Part shown: positions 61,772 through 64,000 of the stretch, piece after piece | Layout of the letters: the number at the start of each line of letters is the position of its first letter | Numbering within the stretch: position 1 is the first letter of the stretch | Assembly (NCBI RefSeq): GCF_002008165.1 | Contig: NZ_MRDM01000029.1 | Location: 248,001-312,000 of the forward strand | Length of the DNA stretch: 64,000 nucleotides | Source: Rhizobium laguerreae | Lineage (GTDB): Bacteria; Pseudomonadota; Alphaproteobacteria; Rhizobiales; Rhizobiaceae | Direction: 5' to 3' | The notes under the pieces: model-generated | Database searches by the model: none | Told to the model about the DNA's origin: nothing | The model's input: only the letters and a program-made list of their open reading frames with translations | Program-made: the position numbers and the translations under genes

Positions 61772-62403
61772 AGGCCTTCGACCTTTCGCTCTATCTCGTC
61801 CTCGACCCCGATCTCTGCGCCGGGATCGGCATGGTCGAAACTGCGCGCCTTGCCGTTGCCGGCGGCGCGACCATGGTGCAGTTGCGCAACAAACACGCAG
61901 GCACCATCAGGATGATCGAGACCGGCCGCGCCTTGAAACAGGCGCTGGATGGGACCGGCGCCCTGCTCATCGTCAACGATGACGTGGAGGCGGCAATCGC
62001 CATCGGCGCCGACGGCCTGCATATCGGCCAGGAGGACATGGATGCGCGCAAAGCGCGGGCGATGATCGGTCCCGAGATGATCCTCGGCCTATCGGTCGAG
62101 AACGAGGCACTTGCCGGTGCCGTCGATCCTCATCTCGCCGATTACACCGGCGTCGGGCCGGTGTTTGCGACACCGACCAAGGCCGATCACAAGCAGCCGA
62201 TCGGCTTTGACGGACTTGCAAGGCTGGTAAAGGCCTCGCCGGTGCCATCGGTCGCGATCGGCGGACTCAAGGCCGATCATGTCGCCCAGGTGTTCGCCGC
62301 AGGCGCCAAGGGACTTGCCGTCGTTTCGGCCATCTGCGGCACGCCCGACCCCGAAGCGGCCACGCGCCGCATCGCTGCAGAAATTCGAAAGGCCCGCGCA
62401 TGA
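61768..62403 (+). CDS. thiE: Thiamine-phosphate synthase
   Basis: A 211-residue ThiE. It has MVQLRNKHAG, LLIVNDDVEAAIAIGADGLHIGQEDM (the substrate and Mg site), and YTGVGPVFATPTKADH followed by SVAIGGLKADH, the expected order. It joins thiazole phosphate and HMP pyrophosphate to thiamine phosphate. It overlaps both neighbours by 4 nt, in a tight thiMED operon. Confidence 0.96.
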   Translation: MKAFDLSLYLVLDPDLCAGIGMVETARLAVAGGATMVQLRNKHAGTIRMIETGRALKQALDGTGALLIVNDDVEAAIAIGADGLHIGQEDMDARKARAMIGPEMILGLSVENEALAGAVDPHLADYTGVGPVFATPTKADHKQPIGFDGLARLVKASPVPSVAIGGLKADHVAQVFAAGAKGLAVVSAICGTPDPEAATRRIAAEIRKARA

Positions 62404-63209
62404 TCCGCAACGTTCTCTCCATCGCCGGCTCCGATCCCTCCGGCGGCGCCGGCATCCAGGCCGATCTCAAGGCCTTTTCCGCCCGCGGCGTCTACGGCAT
62501 GGCGGTGCTGACCGCACTGACGGCGCAGAACACGCAAGGCGTCAGCGGCGTGCACCTGGTGCCACCGCAATTCGTCGCCGACCAGATCAATGCCGTCTTT
62601 GCGGATGTGCGCGTTGATGCCGTCAAGATCGGCATGATCGCCAATGCCGGCATCGCCGACGCCGTTGCCGGTGCGCTGACTGACCACCGCGATATTCCGA
62701 TCGTCATCGACCCTGTCATGATCGCCAAGGGTGGAGCCGCCTTGCTCGCGCCTGAAGCGGTCGACGTGTTGACCCGGCGGCTGCTGCCGCTTGCCACGCT
62801 TCTGACCCCGAACCTACCGGAAGCTGCCGCCCTGCTGCACCAGCCGGTGGCGACAAACCGAGCTGACATGGCGGCGCAGGCCGAGCGCCTGCTGGCGCTT
62901 GGGCCGGCCGCGGTGCTGGTCAAGGGCGGACATCTCGACAGCGACGAGAGCCCTGACGTGCTTGCCACGGCCGCCCGCCTGCACTGGTTCGAAGCCTCGC
63001 GCGTGCCGACCAAGAATACCCACGGCACCGGCTGCACGCTCTCCAGCGCCCTGGCGGCCGAGCTCGCCAAGGGCGCCTCAGCGCGGGAGGCCGTCGCCAT
63101 CGCCAAGGATTACCTCGCCGGCGCGGTCGCGGCTGCCGGACACCTTACCGTCGGCTCCGGCCACGGCCCAGTGCAGCATTTTCATGCGCTCTGGAAAGAC
63201 GGCGAATAG
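62400..63209 (+). CDS. thiD: Hydroxymethylpyrimidine/phosphomethylpyrimidine kinase
   Basis: A 269-residue ThiD of the ribokinase fold. SIAGSDPSGGAGIQADLKAFS is the HMP-binding start, KIGMIANAGIADAV and VIDPVMIAKGGAALL the middle, and NTHGTGCTLSSALAAELAKG the anion hole and catalytic Asp/Cys region. It phosphorylates HMP twice. It is the last gene of the operon and is followed by an intrinsic terminator. Confidence 0.96.
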   Translation: MIRNVLSIAGSDPSGGAGIQADLKAFSARGVYGMAVLTALTAQNTQGVSGVHLVPPQFVADQINAVFADVRVDAVKIGMIANAGIADAVAGALTDHRDIPIVIDPVMIAKGGAALLAPEAVDVLTRRLLPLATLLTPNLPEAAALLHQPVATNRADMAAQAERLLALGPAAVLVKGGHLDSDESPDVLATAARLHWFEASRVPTKNTHGTGCTLSSALAAELAKGASAREAVAIAKDYLAGAVAAAGHLTVGSGHGPVQHFHALWKDGE

Positions 63210-63239
63210 ACGCTCGCTCAACCAACATATCGCCAATCG

Positions 63240-63269
63240 AAACGGCCCGGCCCTTCCTGGGCCGTTTTT
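63240..63269 (+). terminator. Intrinsic terminator of the thiMED operon
   Basis: AAACGGCCC (63240-63248) pairs with GGGCCGTTT (63259-63267), a 9-bp stem with a 10-nt loop, running into further T residues (to 63269). It lies 30 nt past the thiD stop. Confidence 0.85.
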
Positions 63270-63426
63270 GCGTTCGGCACCTACCTGGCGTTGAAACCCT
63301 GGGGCCAGCGGCGGCATGCCTTTGGCCGTTTGAAAAACCTAGTTGACAAGCCCGGCCGGATAGCCAAGTCTATGACACTAAAAGGGGATATGTTCTGCAA
63401 TAACGGAATAACTGGAGGATTGACAG

Positions 63427-63906
63427 GTGCCAGACCTGCTTGTGAGCCTATATTCCACAGAGCTCGCCGACCTGAAAAGCAAAGCCGACGATGTCGGCAT
63501 CTCCATCCGTCCGGCCCTCCCACCGGAACTGCATCTTATCGTCAGCTGGGTTCGCGAACGGTTCAGCGAGAACTGGGCCAGCGAAGTCGCGGTCGCCTTT
63601 TCCCGCCAGCCCGTTGCCTGCCTGATCGCCGTTGAAGCAGGCAAGCTGCTCGGCTTTGCCTGCTACGACACGACGGCGCGCGGCTTCTTCGGCCCGACCG
63701 GCGTCGATCCCGATGCGCGCGGCAAAGGGATCGGGCTCGCCCTCTTTTCCGCCTGCCTTCAGACCATGAAGGCGCTCGGTCACGCCTATGCCTTCATCGG
63801 CGATGCCGGGCCGGTCGATTTCTACGCCAAGACCGCAGGCGCAATCGTCATCCCCGCCCCCGATAAGGGCATCTACGAAGGCATGCTGAGAAGTATGCCG
63901 AAATGA
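63427..63906 (+). CDS. GNAT family N-acetyltransferase
   Basis: A 159-residue GNAT protein. The acetyl-CoA loop is VDPDARGKGIGLALFSAC (R-G-K-G-I-G), followed by KALGHAYAFIGDAGPVDFYAKTAGA. The start is GTG at 63427, with GGAGG 8-9 nt upstream. The C-terminal part resembles GNAT proteins found with cell-wall amino-sugar genes in rhizobia. The substrate is unknown. It precedes a partial gene by 24 nt. Confidence 0.88.
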   Translation: MPDLLVSLYSTELADLKSKADDVGISIRPALPPELHLIVSWVRERFSENWASEVAVAFSRQPVACLIAVEAGKLLGFACYDTTARGFFGPTGVDPDARGKGIGLALFSACLQTMKALGHAYAFIGDAGPVDFYAKTAGAIVIPAPDKGIYEGMLRSMPK

Positions 63907-63930
63907 CCATCTGATCCCGGAGCACCAGAA

Positions 63931-64000
63931 TTGTCCTCGACCCCGCTCGCCCTTTTCGTCGGCCTTCCGAATCCCACTATCTCGGATGATGAATTCGCCC
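63931..64000 (+). CDS. Start of an unidentified gene (cut by the window edge)
   Basis: From a TTG at 63931, preceded by GGAG about 10 nt upstream, the frame reads MSSTPLALFVGLPNPTISDDEFA to the window edge. Twenty-three residues are too few to assign a family; a beta-N-acetylhexosaminidase or similar gene beside the acetyltransferase is conceivable, but not shown. Confidence 0.4.
   Translation, partial: MSSTPLALFVGLPNPTISDDEFA

Overview
The window is high-GC DNA from an alphaproteobacterium, most likely a Rhizobium of the leguminosarum/etli type. The signs are rhizobial gene content (many solute ABC importers, intracellular PHB depolymerase, the TIGR02587/TIGR02588 pair, DUF1206), a RIME-like intergenic palindrome at 41.6-41.7 kb, and promoter sequences matching the alphaproteobacterial EcfG stress consensus. 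It reads as accessory catabolic and transport DNA plus one stress island. I saw no tRNA, rRNA, transposase or CRISPR array.

Layout. 0-5.6 kb: a divergent cluster with a partial MFS transporter, SDR, RpiR regulator and RidA on the minus strand, facing a SnoaL-like protein, an M81/MlrC peptidase and a DSD1-type PLP enzyme. 5.9-9.2 kb: ECF sigma factor with a SnoaL tail, DHFR-like reductase, an arginase-fold protein with altered metal ligands, and a VOC protein. 9.4-13.5 kb: a ~665-bp direct repeat (the 3' part of a sugar ABC ATPase gene) flanks an MBL-hydrolase/LysR module. 12.3-17.8 kb: sugar ABC importer with a Gfo/Idh/MocA dehydrogenase. 18-30 kb: dienelactone hydrolase, MmgE/PrpD, two tandem LysR regulators, and a peptide-type ABC operon that includes a beta-lactamase-fold hydrolase without signal peptide and an M20 (AbgB-like) amidohydrolase.

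30-41 kb is a stress island: DUF606 pair, pirin, TIGR02588/TIGR02587, DUF1206, small hydrophilic proteins, HtpG, a Crp-type regulator and DUF1264. Four of its genes carry upstream GGAAC-N16/17-GTT motifs, the signature of EcfG-type sigma factors, and htpG has an RpoH-like promoter.

41-60.7 kb: ureidoglycine aminohydrolase, GST, PHB depolymerase, then two opposing peptide-type ABC systems. The minus-strand operon pairs its importer with a SelA-like PLP enzyme and RidA. The plus-strand operon starts with an AmiC/AmiR (ANTAR) pair behind a leader that carries a strong intrinsic terminator, and continues with two permeases, a frameshifted solute-binding protein, a formamidase/acetamidase and a double ATPase. 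I read this as an amide-sensing antitermination circuit controlling an uptake-plus-hydrolysis operon. 60.8-63.2 kb is a TPP-riboswitch-controlled thiMED operon, followed by a GNAT acetyltransferase and the start of one more gene.

Recurring themes are PLP enzymes paired with RidA imine deaminases, and RNA hairpins placed just after each of the four solute-binding-protein genes.
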